From: Bacteroides intestinalis DSM 17393 | Lineage (GTDB): Bacteria; Bacteroidota; Bacteroidia; Bacteroidales; Bacteroidaceae | Direction: 5' to 3' | NCBI RefSeq assembly: GCF_000172175.1 | Contig: NZ_ABJL02000008.1 | Span: forward strand, 1,240,001-1,304,000 | Length of the DNA: 64,000 nucleotides | Shown here: positions 44,373 through 53,648 of the stretch, in pieces | How positions within the stretch are numbered: position 1 is the first letter of the stretch | How the letters are laid out: every line of letters begins with the position of its first letter | Made by a program: the position numbers and the translations under genes | The notes under the pieces: model-generated | The model's input: only the letters and a program-made list of their open reading frames with translations | What the model was told of the DNA's origin: nothing | Databases searched by the model: none

Positions 44373-44603
44373 ATGAAACAAACAAAATCAGGGAAAAGTG
44401 AAATCATACTGAATACACTAAGCCCTTATGATTCAAAGGTGCAACGTTATCTTTCTCTCTCTAAGGAAATCGAGCAACTGATGAATAATGCAAAAGATGA
44501 AAATGAGGGATGTGTTTCTATTGAGCTGGTGGCAGAATTCTGTGTATTGCAAGAAGAACTTTATCAGGAAGCACTAAAGAAGCATAAAGAAGAGGCAAAC
44601 TAA
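44373..44603 (+). CDS. Small hypothetical protein
   Basis: The 76-residue protein is charged and mostly helical, with a heptad-like stretch YLSLSKEIEQLMNNAKDENE and a C-terminal EELYQEALKKHKEEAN. It has no membrane segment. I do not recognise the family. The region 264 bp upstream, towards the TonB gene, has no other frame of note, and the 332 bp after it before pheS hold only repeats, so it looks like a single gene. Confidence 0.55.
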   Translation: MKQTKSGKSEIILNTLSPYDSKVQRYLSLSKEIEQLMNNAKDENEGCVSIELVAEFCVLQEELYQEALKKHKEEAN

Positions 44604-44660
44604 CCTCTGCCACCGTCGGTATAATGAAGCATATAAAAAAGCCGGAAAATACCTGAGACA

Positions 44661-44738
44661 TACCAACTCCGTGTCAAGTCCGTACCAACTCCGTACCTTC
44701 TCCTTGTTCTTAGACACGGACTATGTACGGAGTAGGTA
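44661..44738. repeat. Interspersed repeat-like inverted element before pheS
   Basis: TACCAACTCCGT occurs twice in direct orientation (44661 and 44683), and a partly matching inverted copy (ACGGACTATGTACGGAGTAG) lies at 44716-44735. The stem is imperfect. The rest of the gap to pheS (44604-44935) shows no gene. It may be a small repeat element carrying a structured RNA, but nothing firmer can be said. Confidence 0.5.
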
Positions 44739-44887
44739 GGGAACAGACAAAGATGAAATAGGAAATAAGCCAGAATCAGACCTGCAAAACCTCCGGGAAT
44801 AAATTCATTTCCATATCACATATAGCCTTTTTCCTTGTATCCGATTAATTTTATAAAAAGATTGCAACCGGAATCATGATAAAGTTG

Positions 44888-44895
44888 TATCTTTG
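44888..44895 (+). promoter_or_regulatory. -7 element of the pheS promoter
   Basis: TATCTTTG matches the consensus TAnnTTTG and lies 41 bp before the pheS start. A TTG at 44862-44864 is the only -33 candidate, slightly too far away (23 bp). The -7 match is good; the full promoter is less certain. Confidence 0.55.
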
Positions 44896-44935
44896 CACCG
44901 TTTTATGTATTTCGGAAATAAATAATAACGACGAT

Positions 44936-45955
44936 ATGATAGATAAAATCAACCAGCTTCTGCAAGAAGTGGAAGCACTGAAAGCTGCCAATGCCGAGGA
45001 ACTGGAAGCGCTCCGCATCAAATTCCTTAGTAAAAAAGGTGCAATCAATGACTTGATGGCGGATTTCCGTAACGTGGCTGCCGAACAGAAGAAAGAAGTC
45101 GGCATGAGACTGAATGAACTGAAGAACAAGGCACAGGAAAAAATTACTGCCTTGAAAGAACAGTTCGAAAGTCAGGATACGGGCTGTGATGATATTGACC
45201 TTACACGTTCCGCTTATCCGGTAGAATTGGGTACGCGCCACCCGCTCACCATCGTAAAGAACGAAATCATCGATATATTTGCCCGTTTGGGATTCAGCAT
45301 TGCCGAAGGTCCGGAAATCGAGGATGACTGGCATGTGTTCTCTGCATTGAATTTCGCCGAAGATCACCCTGCACGCGATATGCAGGATACTTTCTTCATC
45401 GAAACTCATCCTGATATTGTATTGCGTACACACACCTCATCCGTGCAAACCCGCGTAATGGAAGTTTCACACCCCCCTATCCGTATCATTTGTCCGGGAC
45501 GTGTATATCGCAATGAAGCCATCAGCTACCGTGCACACTGTTTCTTCCATCAGGTTGAGGCTTTGTATGTAGACAAAGATGTATCTTTCACCGACCTGAA
45601 ACAGGTTTTGTTACTCTTTGCCAAAGAGATGTTTGGTGAAGATACTAAAATCCGTTTGCGTCCGTCTTATTTCCCGTTCACGGAACCCAGTGCGGAAATG
45701 GATATCAGCTGTAATATTTGCGGTGGAAAAGGTTGTCCGTTCTGCAAGCATACCGGCTGGGTTGAAATCCTCGGTTGCGGTATGGTAGATCCGAATGTAT
45801 TGGAAAGCAACGGAATCGATAGTAAAGTATATAGCGGATATGCCCTCGGTATGGGTATTGAGCGTATTACAAACCTGAAATACCAGGTAAAGGATCTTCG
45901 TATGTTCTCTGAAAACGACACGAGATTCCTGAAGGAATTCGAAGCCGCTTATTAA
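44936..45955 (+). CDS. pheS: Phenylalanine--tRNA ligase alpha subunit
   Basis: PheS forms a tetramer with PheT and charges tRNA-Phe. The 339-residue protein (start at 44936; the open frame to 44876 lacks homology) has the N-terminal coiled coil (MIDKINQLLQEVEALKAANA), then motif 1 (HPLTIVKNEIIDIFARLGF), motif 2 (IRIICPGRVYRNEAISYRAH) and motif 3 (ALGMGIERITNLKYQVKD) of class II synthetases. An inserted CNICGGKGCPFCKHTGW Cys-rich segment is normal for this family. pheT is not next to it; an MFS transporter gene follows instead, as in other Bacteroides. Confidence 0.95.
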   Translation: MIDKINQLLQEVEALKAANAEELEALRIKFLSKKGAINDLMADFRNVAAEQKKEVGMRLNELKNKAQEKITALKEQFESQDTGCDDIDLTRSAYPVELGTRHPLTIVKNEIIDIFARLGFSIAEGPEIEDDWHVFSALNFAEDHPARDMQDTFFIETHPDIVLRTHTSSVQTRVMEVSHPPIRIICPGRVYRNEAISYRAHCFFHQVEALYVDKDVSFTDLKQVLLLFAKEMFGEDTKIRLRPSYFPFTEPSAEMDISCNICGGKGCPFCKHTGWVEILGCGMVDPNVLESNGIDSKVYSGYALGMGIERITNLKYQVKDLRMFSENDTRFLKEFEAAY

Positions 45956-45968
45956 CAACCAACATATA

Positions 45969-46053
45969 CCGGGCGAATGATTATCCGCTCCTACAATGAT
46001 ATACCATTCCGGATATCACAAAACAAGTAGGCGATACATAATCATTCGCCCGG
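45969..46053. repeat. 16-bp perfect inverted repeat between pheS and the MFS gene
   Basis: CCGGGCGAATGATTAT (45969-45984) and its exact reverse complement (46038-46053) are 53 bp apart. Similar GGGCGAAT-type palindromes are scattered in Bacteroides genomes as intergenic repeats. It could also act as a hairpin reducing read-through from pheS into the MFS gene. Confidence 0.65.
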
Positions 46054-46088
46054 ATATATTTTCTTAGTTCTTACTCAAGCTGCCCATT

Positions 46089-47285
46089 ATGAAAGATAGA
46101 CTTGTCACTCCCAGCTATTGTTTTATTCTTGCAGCCAACTTCCTGCTGTACTTCGGCTTCTGGTTGCTGATACCGGTACTTCCATTCTACCTGTCTGAAG
46201 TATTCAGTGCCGGAAATTCAACAATCGGCATTATTCTTTCTTGTTATACAGTAGCAGCTTTATGTATCCGCCCCTTTTCCGGTTACTTTTTGGACAGCTT
46301 TGCACGTAAGCCTCTGTATCTGATGGCATATTTTATCTTTATGACAATGTTTGCCGGATATATCATTGCCGGTTCGCTTACGTTATTCATCCTGTTCCGT
46401 ATCATACAGGGCGTATCGTTCGGAATGGTGACCGTAGGCGGTAATACAGTGGTCATCGACATCATGCCTTCTTCACGACGCGGAGAAGGATTAGGATACT
46501 ATGGACTTTCGAATAATATTGCGATGGCGGTAGGTCCGATGTCCGGATTGTTCCTGCATGATGCAGGAATGAGTTTCACAACTATATTCTGTTGCTCACT
46601 GGGCTCATGTATAGCAGGCTTCGTTTGTGCCTCTCTTGTCAAAACACCCTATAAACCGCCTGTGAAGAGAGAACCGATTTCCCTTGACCGCTTTATATTA
46701 TTGAAAGGTATTCCGGCAGGCATCAGTTTGTTGCTGCTTTCGATTCCATACGGAATGACAACAAACTATGTGGCTATGTACGCCAAGCAGATCGGCATCA
46801 ATGCCACTACAGGCTTCTTCTTCACTTTCATGGCAATAGGTATGGCTATATCGCGCATCTTCTCCGGAAAGATAGTGGACAGGGGTAAGATAACACAGGT
46901 CATTTCAGCCGGATTGTATCTCGTAGTATTCAGCTTCTTCCTCCTTTCAGCATGCGTATACCTTATCAGTTGGAACAACATGCTATGTACTGTTGTTTTC
47001 TTTGCCGTAGCCCTGTTGCTGGGAGTAGGTTTTGGTATTATGTTTCCGGCTTACAATACCCTTTTTGTCAACCTCGCCCCCAATAGCCAACGTGGTACTG
47101 CCACTTCTACCTATCTGACATCCTGGGATGTAGGCATCGGTATCGGTATGCTGACAGGAGGATATATTGCGGAGGTCAGCACTTTCGATAAAGCTTATTT
47201 GTTCGGGGCTTGCCTCACCATTGTCTCTATGCTCTACTTCAATGGGAAAGTGGCTCCTCATTACCATAAAAATAAATTGCGATGA
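46089..47285 (+). CDS. MFS transporter
   Basis: The 398-residue protein has twelve hydrophobic helices and the MFS loop motif GYFLDSFARKPLYLMAYFIF between helices 2 and 3; the second half repeats it as GKIVDRGKITQVISAGLYLV. It resembles drug or arabinose-efflux-like permeases (YfcJ/AraJ groups), but the substrate is not defined. It lies between pheS and nth and overlaps nth by 4 bp (47282-47285), so the two are likely co-transcribed. Confidence 0.88.
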   Translation: MKDRLVTPSYCFILAANFLLYFGFWLLIPVLPFYLSEVFSAGNSTIGIILSCYTVAALCIRPFSGYFLDSFARKPLYLMAYFIFMTMFAGYIIAGSLTLFILFRIIQGVSFGMVTVGGNTVVIDIMPSSRRGEGLGYYGLSNNIAMAVGPMSGLFLHDAGMSFTTIFCCSLGSCIAGFVCASLVKTPYKPPVKREPISLDRFILLKGIPAGISLLLLSIPYGMTTNYVAMYAKQIGINATTGFFFTFMAIGMAISRIFSGKIVDRGKITQVISAGLYLVVFSFFLLSACVYLISWNNMLCTVVFFAVALLLGVGFGIMFPAYNTLFVNLAPNSQRGTATSTYLTSWDVGIGIGMLTGGYIAEVSTFDKAYLFGACLTIVSMLYFNGKVAPHYHKNKLR

Positions 47286-47956
47286 GAAAAAAAGAACGTT
47301 ACGAAAAAATTCTTGCCTGGTTTCGGGAGAATCGTCCTGTAGCCGAAACGGAACTGCATTATGAAACTCCGTTCCAACTGCTGATAGCAGTCATCCTCTC
47401 CGCCCAATGTACAGACAAGCGGGTGAATATGATTGTTCCACCGTTGTATCGCGATTTCCCTACCCCGGAAGTTCTTGCTGCCAGTACACCGGAAGTGATA
47501 TACGAATATATCCGTAGCGTATCTTATCCCAATAACAAAGCAAAACACCTGGTGGGTATGGCACAAATGTTGGTGAAAGACTTCAACAGTGAAGTGCCTG
47601 ATACACTGGAAGAGCTTGTAAAACTACCCGGTGTGGGACGCAAGACGGCGAACGTCATCCAATCCGTTGTATTTAACAAAGCTGCAATGGCAGTAGATAC
47701 TCATGTGTTCCGTGTAAGTCACCGCCTCGGACTGGTTTCGGATGCATGTACCACACCGTTCAGTGTAGAGAAAGAACTGGTGAAAAATATCCCGGAAGCG
47801 GATATCCCCATTGCACATCACTGGCTTATCTTACATGGAAGATACGTCTGCCAGGCACGTACACCGCAATGTGATAAGTGCGGTTTGCAATTGATGTGCA
47901 AATATTATTGCGAGAAGTATAAAGTTAGCAAAGAGAAGCCGAAAGATAAAGAATAA
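47282..47956 (+). CDS. nth: Endonuclease III
   Basis: Nth is the base-excision-repair glycosylase/AP lyase for oxidised pyrimidines. The 224-residue protein shows the helix-hairpin-helix LPGVGRKTANVIQSV with the catalytic Lys, the catalytic Asp in MAVDTHVFRVSHRLGL and the 4Fe-4S loop C-x6-C-x2-C-x5-C (CQARTPQCDKCGLQLMC). Its start overlaps the MFS gene stop. Length and motifs are normal. Confidence 0.95.
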   Translation: MRKKERYEKILAWFRENRPVAETELHYETPFQLLIAVILSAQCTDKRVNMIVPPLYRDFPTPEVLAASTPEVIYEYIRSVSYPNNKAKHLVGMAQMLVKDFNSEVPDTLEELVKLPGVGRKTANVIQSVVFNKAAMAVDTHVFRVSHRLGLVSDACTTPFSVEKELVKNIPEADIPIAHHWLILHGRYVCQARTPQCDKCGLQLMCKYYCEKYKVSKEKPKDKE

Positions 47957-47991
47957 ATGACGGTTTCATAGCAAAAGAAAGAAATAAATGC

Positions 47992-47999
47992 TAACTTTG
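47992..47999 (+). promoter_or_regulatory. -7 element upstream of pgk
   Basis: TAACTTTG matches TAnnTTTG and is 47 bp before the pgk start. The best -33 candidate (TTTC at 47964-47967) is a few bases too far, so only the -7 box is called. Confidence 0.55.
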
Positions 48000-48046
48000 C
48001 GCTCACGAAAACGAATTAATAACACTTTTAAATAAAATAGAGTATT

Positions 48047-49303
48047 ATGACAATTGATCAATTCAACTTTGCCGGTAAAAAGGCATTCGTTCGTGTAGAC
48101 TTCAATGTGCCTCTGGACGAAAACTTCAACATTACAGATGATAACCGTATGCGTGCTGCTCTTCCTACGTTAAAGAAAATTCTGGCTGACGGTGGTAGTA
48201 TAATTATTGGTTCTCACCTCGGTCGTCCGAAAGGTCCGGCTGACAAATTCTCATTGAAACACATTCTGAACCATCTTTCAGAGTTGTTGGGTGTTGACGT
48301 ACAATTCGCTAACGACTGTATGGGCGAAGAAGCTGCTGTTAAGGCTGCTGCTCTGCAACCGGGTGAAGTATTGTTGCTCGAAAACCTTCGTTTCTACGCT
48401 GAAGAAGAAGGCAAACCCCGTGGTTTGGCTGAAGACGCTACAGACGAAGAAAAAGCTGCTGCTAAGAAAGCCGTTAAAGAAAGCCAGAAAGAATTCACCA
48501 AGAAATTGGCTTCTTACGCTGACTGCTATGTAAACGACGCTTTCGGTACAGCTCACCGTGCACACGCTTCTACAGCTTTGATCGCTAAATATTTCGACAA
48601 AGACAGCAAAATGTTCGGTTACCTGATGGAGAAAGAAGTGAAGGCTGTTGATAAAGTATTGAATGACATCAAACGTCCATTCACTGCTATCATGGGTGGT
48701 TCCAAAGTTTCTTCTAAAATTGAAATTATCGAAAATCTGCTGAGCAAGGTTGACAACCTGATCATTGCCGGTGGTATGACTTATACTTTCACCAAGGCTA
48801 TGGGTGGTAAGATCGGTATCTCTATCTGCGAAGATGACAAACTGGATCTGGCCCTCGAACTGATAGAAAAGGCAAAAGCAAAAGGTGTAAACTTGGTATT
48901 GGCTGTTGATGCAAAGATTGCTGACGCTTTCTCTAACGATGCTAACACTAAGTTCTGTCCGGTTGACCAAATTCCTGATGGTTGGGAAGGTCTGGATATC
49001 GGTCCTGAAACTGAGAAAATCTTCACAGATGTTATCAAAAACTCTAAGACTATCTTGTGGAATGGTCCGACAGGTGTATTCGAATTCGAAAACTTCACTC
49101 ATGGCTCACGTGCAGTAGGCGAGGCTATCGTAGAGGCTACTAAGAACGGTGCATTCTCACTTGTAGGTGGTGGTGACTCTGTAGCTTGCGTTAACAAGTT
49201 TGGCTTGGCAAGCGGTGTTTCTTATGTTTCAACAGGTGGTGGTGCATTGCTTGAAGCAATCGAAGGAAAAGTTCTTCCGGGTATCGCTGCTATCAACGAA
49301 TAA
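48047..49303 (+). CDS. pgk: Phosphoglycerate kinase
   Basis: Pgk makes ATP from 1,3-bisphosphoglycerate in glycolysis. The 418-residue protein has the substrate-binding KKAFVRVDFNVPLDENFN, SHLGRPKGP, and the nucleotide part (FTAIMGGSKVSSKIEIIENL, LWNGPTGVFEFENFTHG, SLVGGGDSVACVNKFGL). The gene is strongly biased towards a few codons (GCT, GGT, AAA), as expected for a highly expressed gene and unlike its neighbours. A terminator follows. Confidence 0.97.
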   Translation: MTIDQFNFAGKKAFVRVDFNVPLDENFNITDDNRMRAALPTLKKILADGGSIIIGSHLGRPKGPADKFSLKHILNHLSELLGVDVQFANDCMGEEAAVKAAALQPGEVLLLENLRFYAEEEGKPRGLAEDATDEEKAAAKKAVKESQKEFTKKLASYADCYVNDAFGTAHRAHASTALIAKYFDKDSKMFGYLMEKEVKAVDKVLNDIKRPFTAIMGGSKVSSKIEIIENLLSKVDNLIIAGGMTYTFTKAMGGKIGISICEDDKLDLALELIEKAKAKGVNLVLAVDAKIADAFSNDANTKFCPVDQIPDGWEGLDIGPETEKIFTDVIKNSKTILWNGPTGVFEFENFTHGSRAVGEAIVEATKNGAFSLVGGGDSVACVNKFGLASGVSYVSTGGGALLEAIEGKVLPGIAAINE

Positions 49304-49322
49304 GAATAAACATTATCATACC

Positions 49323-49358
49323 AAAAGGCAGCTCTTTGAAAAGAAGGGTTGCCTTTTT
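49323..49358 (+). terminator. Terminator after pgk
   Basis: AAAAGGCA pairs with TGCCTTTT around a 19-base loop that can form a further short stem (CTCTTTG/AAGAAGG), followed by TTTT. It lies 20 bp after the pgk stop. Confidence 0.7.
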
Positions 49359-49417
49359 TAATCTTATATTTTTATAGTAAACGATCATTTATCTTTCCTA
49401 ACACATTTATCATAGAA

Positions 49418-50440
49418 ATGAAACGAACTTTGTTATCCTTTGCTTTCCTACTTTCCGCACTGATAGCAACAGCACAAGATGCATGTTTGAACGACGTAGT
49501 AAATACGCTCAAAGATCGTATCAGCCTCTCCGGTTATGCACAGGTGGGTTATACTTACGATGATGCTGATGGCAGCAGTAATACGTTCGACATCAAGCGG
49601 GTTATCTTCATGGCACAAGGTAAAATTACCGACCGTTGGTTGTGCTACTTCATGTACAGCTTTGCCAATACTGGAAAAATCCTTGAAGCATATACCGAAT
49701 ATAAATTCCTCCCGCAACTGACTGCCCGCATCGGACAATTCAAAACCATGTATACCATTGAAAACCCAATGTCTCCTTGCTATGTGGAACTGATTAATTG
49801 CTACTCGCAATCTGTCAATTATCTGGCTGGCATCAATGGCAGTGATCCTTTGTATGGTTCCAGTAGCGGACGTGATATGGGACTCCTGATCTATGGTGAT
49901 CTGTTTGGAAAACTGGTGAACTATAATCTTGCGGTAATGAATGGGCAAGGTATCAACCTGAAAGATAAAAACAACCAGAAGGATATTGTAGGCAGCCTGA
50001 TGGTTCATCCACTCGACTGGCTGTCTGTAGGCGGTTCTTTTGTAAAAGGGAAAGGATGTGCTGTGGCCGTATCCAGCCTCAATCCCGATATACAGGTAGG
50101 CGAAAACTATACCCGTAACCGTTGGTCGGCAGGTGCAGTCATTAAAACTAAACCGGTGGATGTACGCACGGAATACTTGGCCGGAAAAGATGGACGTATC
50201 AAAAGTGACGGTTATTATGTAACAGCATCTGCACATGTATTCCCGAAAGTAGATGTAATAGCATCTTATGATTATCTTAATAAGAGTAAAGTACTCGATG
50301 ATAAGCAAAGTAATTATGTAGTAGGTTTACAATATTGGTTCTATCCTAAATGCAGGGTACAGGCACAGTATACATACTGCAACCGCCATATCGGAGATAA
50401 TAGTAACCTACTGCAAGCGCAATTGCAGGTGCGTTTCTAA
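49418..50440 (+). CDS. Porin, phosphate-selective porin-like
   Basis: The start at 49418 gives a normal signal peptide (MKRTLLSFAFLLSALIATAQ); the frame open to 49349 adds 23 residues before it. The mature part is a beta-barrel with short alternating strands (ISLSGYAQVGYTYDDAD, KRVIFMAQGKITDRWLCYFM) and a terminal aromatic residue (LLQAQLQVRF). This matches the OprO/OprP-like porins of Bacteroidetes, which have been called phosphate-selective without proof. It is 18 bp upstream of glsA. Confidence 0.83.
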   Translation: MKRTLLSFAFLLSALIATAQDACLNDVVNTLKDRISLSGYAQVGYTYDDADGSSNTFDIKRVIFMAQGKITDRWLCYFMYSFANTGKILEAYTEYKFLPQLTARIGQFKTMYTIENPMSPCYVELINCYSQSVNYLAGINGSDPLYGSSSGRDMGLLIYGDLFGKLVNYNLAVMNGQGINLKDKNNQKDIVGSLMVHPLDWLSVGGSFVKGKGCAVAVSSLNPDIQVGENYTRNRWSAGAVIKTKPVDVRTEYLAGKDGRIKSDGYYVTASAHVFPKVDVIASYDYLNKSKVLDDKQSNYVVGLQYWFYPKCRVQAQYTYCNRHIGDNSNLLQAQLQVRF

Positions 50441-50458
50441 AGAAAAACCTTATATACC

Positions 50459-51373
50459 ATGGACTACACCGAAATTCTGAAAGAAATATACGAGGAGATA
50501 CAGCCATACGCCCAAATGGGTAAACCGGCAAGCTATATTCCTGAATTGCTGAAAGTCAACCCTGATCGCTATGGTATTTGCCTGCGTACTATTGAAGGAA
50601 AAGAATATGCCCAGGGAGACAGTGACGAGCGTTTTGCCATACAAAGTATTTCGAAAGTATTCTCTCTTGCGATAAGTTTCAGCCGGATGGGCAATGAACT
50701 CTGGAAACGTATAGGTGTAGAACCATCCGGTAACGCATTTAACTCCATTTTCCAGCTGGAAATGGAGAAAGGGATTCCCCGCAATCCTCTCATCAATGCG
50801 GGAGCATTAGTAATGGCAGACATCCTGCTTTCAGTACTCGATGATCCGGAAAAGGATTATCTCGCTTTCGTACGAAAACTCTGCGGCAACAACCAGATTC
50901 AATATAATGAAGGTATGGCAACTTCCGAACGTGAATATGGCTATCTGAATGCAGCCATTACCAATATGCTGAAATATCATGGAAATATAGAAAACGATAT
51001 TGAGCGGGTACTTCACTTTTATTTCCTTCAATGTTCCATAGGTATGAGTTGCCGGGAACTGGCACGTTCTTTCCTTCCTTTCGCTGATCATACAAGACCG
51101 TTCAGTTTTGATGGAATCGAACTGACGACTTCACAAGTAAAACGTATCAATGCCATTATGCAGACTTGCGGTTTCTATGATGAAGCTGGGGAATTCTCTT
51201 ATCTGGTGGGGTTACCCGGGAAAAGCGGTGTTGGTGGCGGTATTGCAGCTGTCTGCCCACGTAAGTATGCGGTAGCAGTATGGAGTCCGCGACTTAACCC
51301 TAAAGGTAACTCTGTAATGGGGATGAAAGCCCTTGAATTACTGACTACCAAAACAGCTATCAGTATTTTCTAA
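50459..51373 (+). CDS. glsA: Glutaminase A
   Basis: The 304-residue enzyme hydrolyses glutamine to glutamate and ammonia. It has the beta-lactamase-like fold with the Ser63-x-x-Lys66 catalytic motif (FAIQSISKVFSLAISF), the conserved PRNPLINAGALVMADIL, and GLPGKSGVGGGIAAVCP. In gut bacteria it can support acid tolerance, together with glutamate decarboxylase, by releasing ammonia. It follows the porin by 18 bp and may be co-transcribed with it. Length is normal. Confidence 0.94.
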   Translation: MDYTEILKEIYEEIQPYAQMGKPASYIPELLKVNPDRYGICLRTIEGKEYAQGDSDERFAIQSISKVFSLAISFSRMGNELWKRIGVEPSGNAFNSIFQLEMEKGIPRNPLINAGALVMADILLSVLDDPEKDYLAFVRKLCGNNQIQYNEGMATSEREYGYLNAAITNMLKYHGNIENDIERVLHFYFLQCSIGMSCRELARSFLPFADHTRPFSFDGIELTTSQVKRINAIMQTCGFYDEAGEFSYLVGLPGKSGVGGGIAAVCPRKYAVAVWSPRLNPKGNSVMGMKALELLTTKTAISIF

Positions 51374-51439
51374 GTCCCCGAACTTTTTGGCATCATTTTT
51401 GTACCTTATATTAATAAAGTATTAAAGAAAGGACTGAAT

Positions 51440-53629
51440 ATGAATGAACAATCCATCCAAAAACAATATAACCAAATAGTCAATTTATTGGAAGATAAAC
51501 GGCTGAAAGAAGCTCTTGTTCAACTGGATGCTTTCTTATATAATGGTAACGACTGGAGTCTGCGTAACCGACTGGAACAAATCCAGACTTCCTATCAATA
51601 TATGTTGCAATATATGAAACTGGGTATGAAAGACCCTGAACGGCAGAAACTGTATCGCCAGCTATTGGCTGATACATGGGAGATTGCCGACCAGACACGT
51701 ATTGCATTATTAGATGAAATATCCACCCACTATTACCACTCCCTGCGCAGGAATCCCAAGCAGCTTCCGAAAGCTTATGGCATTTCTACCCTGCAAAAGA
51801 TACTGGAAGGCTTTGCAGATGAAATGGCTGTATCACAGTTAGCAAACTACCAGGGCTTGGACGCTATCCTGAGACGACATGAAGAGACACACCAGGTAAT
51901 GTTTCTTACTACTTGGAGCAACAGCAGTTGGACTTTGGAAGAATTTGCCCAGGCAGAAGATATGCTTCGTTCGGAGACATTGCCAACCAATGACTTATGC
52001 CTGTTTGTCAGTGCTGTCACACTCAGTTTAATGGAGTGTTTCGATGAGCGCAAAGTAAATTGGTTGCTCGACGGGCTTCGCCATACCAATCCGCAAATCA
52101 ATCAGAGAGCATTGGTAGGACTTGTTATTACCTTGCATCTCTATCCTTCACGCATTGCACTTTATCCAGAATTGGAAGCACGTATTTCTCTTTTCAGAGA
52201 AGACCCGAACTTCAGCAAACAGGTGAACCGTATTTATATCCAGCTACTTCGTAGCCAGGAAACGGAGAAGATTGACAGAAAGATGCGGGAAGAAATCATT
52301 CCCGAAATGATGAAGAACGTGAATATCATGCGCAACATGAAGTTCGGTTTTGAAGAAACAGATGAAAACGACCGCAATCCCGACTGGGAACAAGCTTTCG
52401 AGCAATCGGGTTTGGGAGATAAAATACGCGAGATGAACGATCTGCAACTGGAAGGAGCAGATGTCTATATGAGCACATTCGCACAACTCAAAGGGTATCC
52501 TTTCTTCCGCGAACCACATAACTGGTTCTACCCTTTCGACCGGATGCATTCCAGCATTATCCATCAGGTAGGTTTGAACCAGAGCGGTGAGAGTTCTGTC
52601 CTTTCCATCATCCTGCAATCGGGATTCTTCTGCAACAGTGATAAGTATTCATTTTGTTTCACCATTGCACAACTCCCACAGGGACAACGTGACATGATGC
52701 TAAGTCAGATGACTCCTCAGGATCAAAGCGACTTTATGGAAGAAAAGAACAATGCCAGCCTGAAACAATTTGCTGAACGGCCTGATGTTATCAGTAACCA
52801 GTACATTCACGATTTATACCGTTTCTTCAAACTTAGCCAACGCAGATTCGAGTTTCATAATATCTTCCAGGAAGAGATTGCATTGCACCGCAATCCGGTA
52901 CTGAAAGAACTGTTGAGTGCTCCCGAATTATTAGTAGCGGTTGCCGACTTCCACTTCAGCAAGGAGCATCCAGCAGAAGCTTTGGAGCTCTACCGGATAT
53001 TAATAGATCGAAAACAAGCCAATGCGGACATTTTCCAAAAGACAGGTTTCTGCCTGCAAAAGGAGAAACGCTATCAGGAAGCTGTGGACGCTTATCAGAA
53101 AGCTGATATGCTGAAGCCCGATCACCTGTGGACACTTCGCCACCTGGCTACTTGTTACCGCCAGATGAAGAATTTCGATGCAGCTTTGGAATACTATCAT
53201 CGCGTAGAAACTATTCAACCGGAAAATCGCAATGTATTGTTCTATACCGGTAGTTGCCTGGCAGAACAAAAAAGGTATGACGATGCCCTGCAATATTTCT
53301 TCAAGTTAGACTTCCTGGAAAACGACTGTATGAAGGCATGGCGCGGCATTGGCTGGTGTTCATTTGTCAGTGGTAAGCATGAACAGGCTATGAAGTATTA
53401 TGATAAACTCCTTGCCGCCAAGCCACTTGCTACGGACTATCTCAATGCCGGACACGTGGCCTGGGTACTGGGAAACATAGAGAAAGCAGTCGGGCTATAT
53501 GGTAAGGCCATGGCAGAAAGCGGAAGTAAAGATGCTTTCCTTGAAATATTCGACAGAGACCGGAACAGCCTTCTCAAACAAGGCATTGCAGGAGAAGAGA
53601 TTCCATTAATGCTGGATATTATTGAATAA
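51440..53629 (+). CDS. Large TPR-repeat protein
   Basis: The 729-residue cytosolic protein has an alpha-helical N-terminal half of no known family (starting MNEQSIQKQYNQIVNLLEDK) and a TPR array at about 505-720, with repeats such as KTGFCLQKEKRYQEAVDAYQ, TCYRQMKNFDAALEYYHRVE and GSCLAEQKRYDDALQYFFKL. No signal peptide or membrane segment. TPR arrays mediate protein contacts. Function is unknown; it precedes an exported M28 peptidase by 19 bp. Confidence 0.82.
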   Translation: MNEQSIQKQYNQIVNLLEDKRLKEALVQLDAFLYNGNDWSLRNRLEQIQTSYQYMLQYMKLGMKDPERQKLYRQLLADTWEIADQTRIALLDEISTHYYHSLRRNPKQLPKAYGISTLQKILEGFADEMAVSQLANYQGLDAILRRHEETHQVMFLTTWSNSSWTLEEFAQAEDMLRSETLPTNDLCLFVSAVTLSLMECFDERKVNWLLDGLRHTNPQINQRALVGLVITLHLYPSRIALYPELEARISLFREDPNFSKQVNRIYIQLLRSQETEKIDRKMREEIIPEMMKNVNIMRNMKFGFEETDENDRNPDWEQAFEQSGLGDKIREMNDLQLEGADVYMSTFAQLKGYPFFREPHNWFYPFDRMHSSIIHQVGLNQSGESSVLSIILQSGFFCNSDKYSFCFTIAQLPQGQRDMMLSQMTPQDQSDFMEEKNNASLKQFAERPDVISNQYIHDLYRFFKLSQRRFEFHNIFQEEIALHRNPVLKELLSAPELLVAVADFHFSKEHPAEALELYRILIDRKQANADIFQKTGFCLQKEKRYQEAVDAYQKADMLKPDHLWTLRHLATCYRQMKNFDAALEYYHRVETIQPENRNVLFYTGSCLAEQKRYDDALQYFFKLDFLENDCMKAWRGIGWCSFVSGKHEQAMKYYDKLLAAKPLATDYLNAGHVAWVLGNIEKAVGLYGKAMAESGSKDAFLEIFDRDRNSLLKQGIAGEEIPLMLDIIE

Positions 53630-53648
53630 AGACATAAATAAGTAGCTG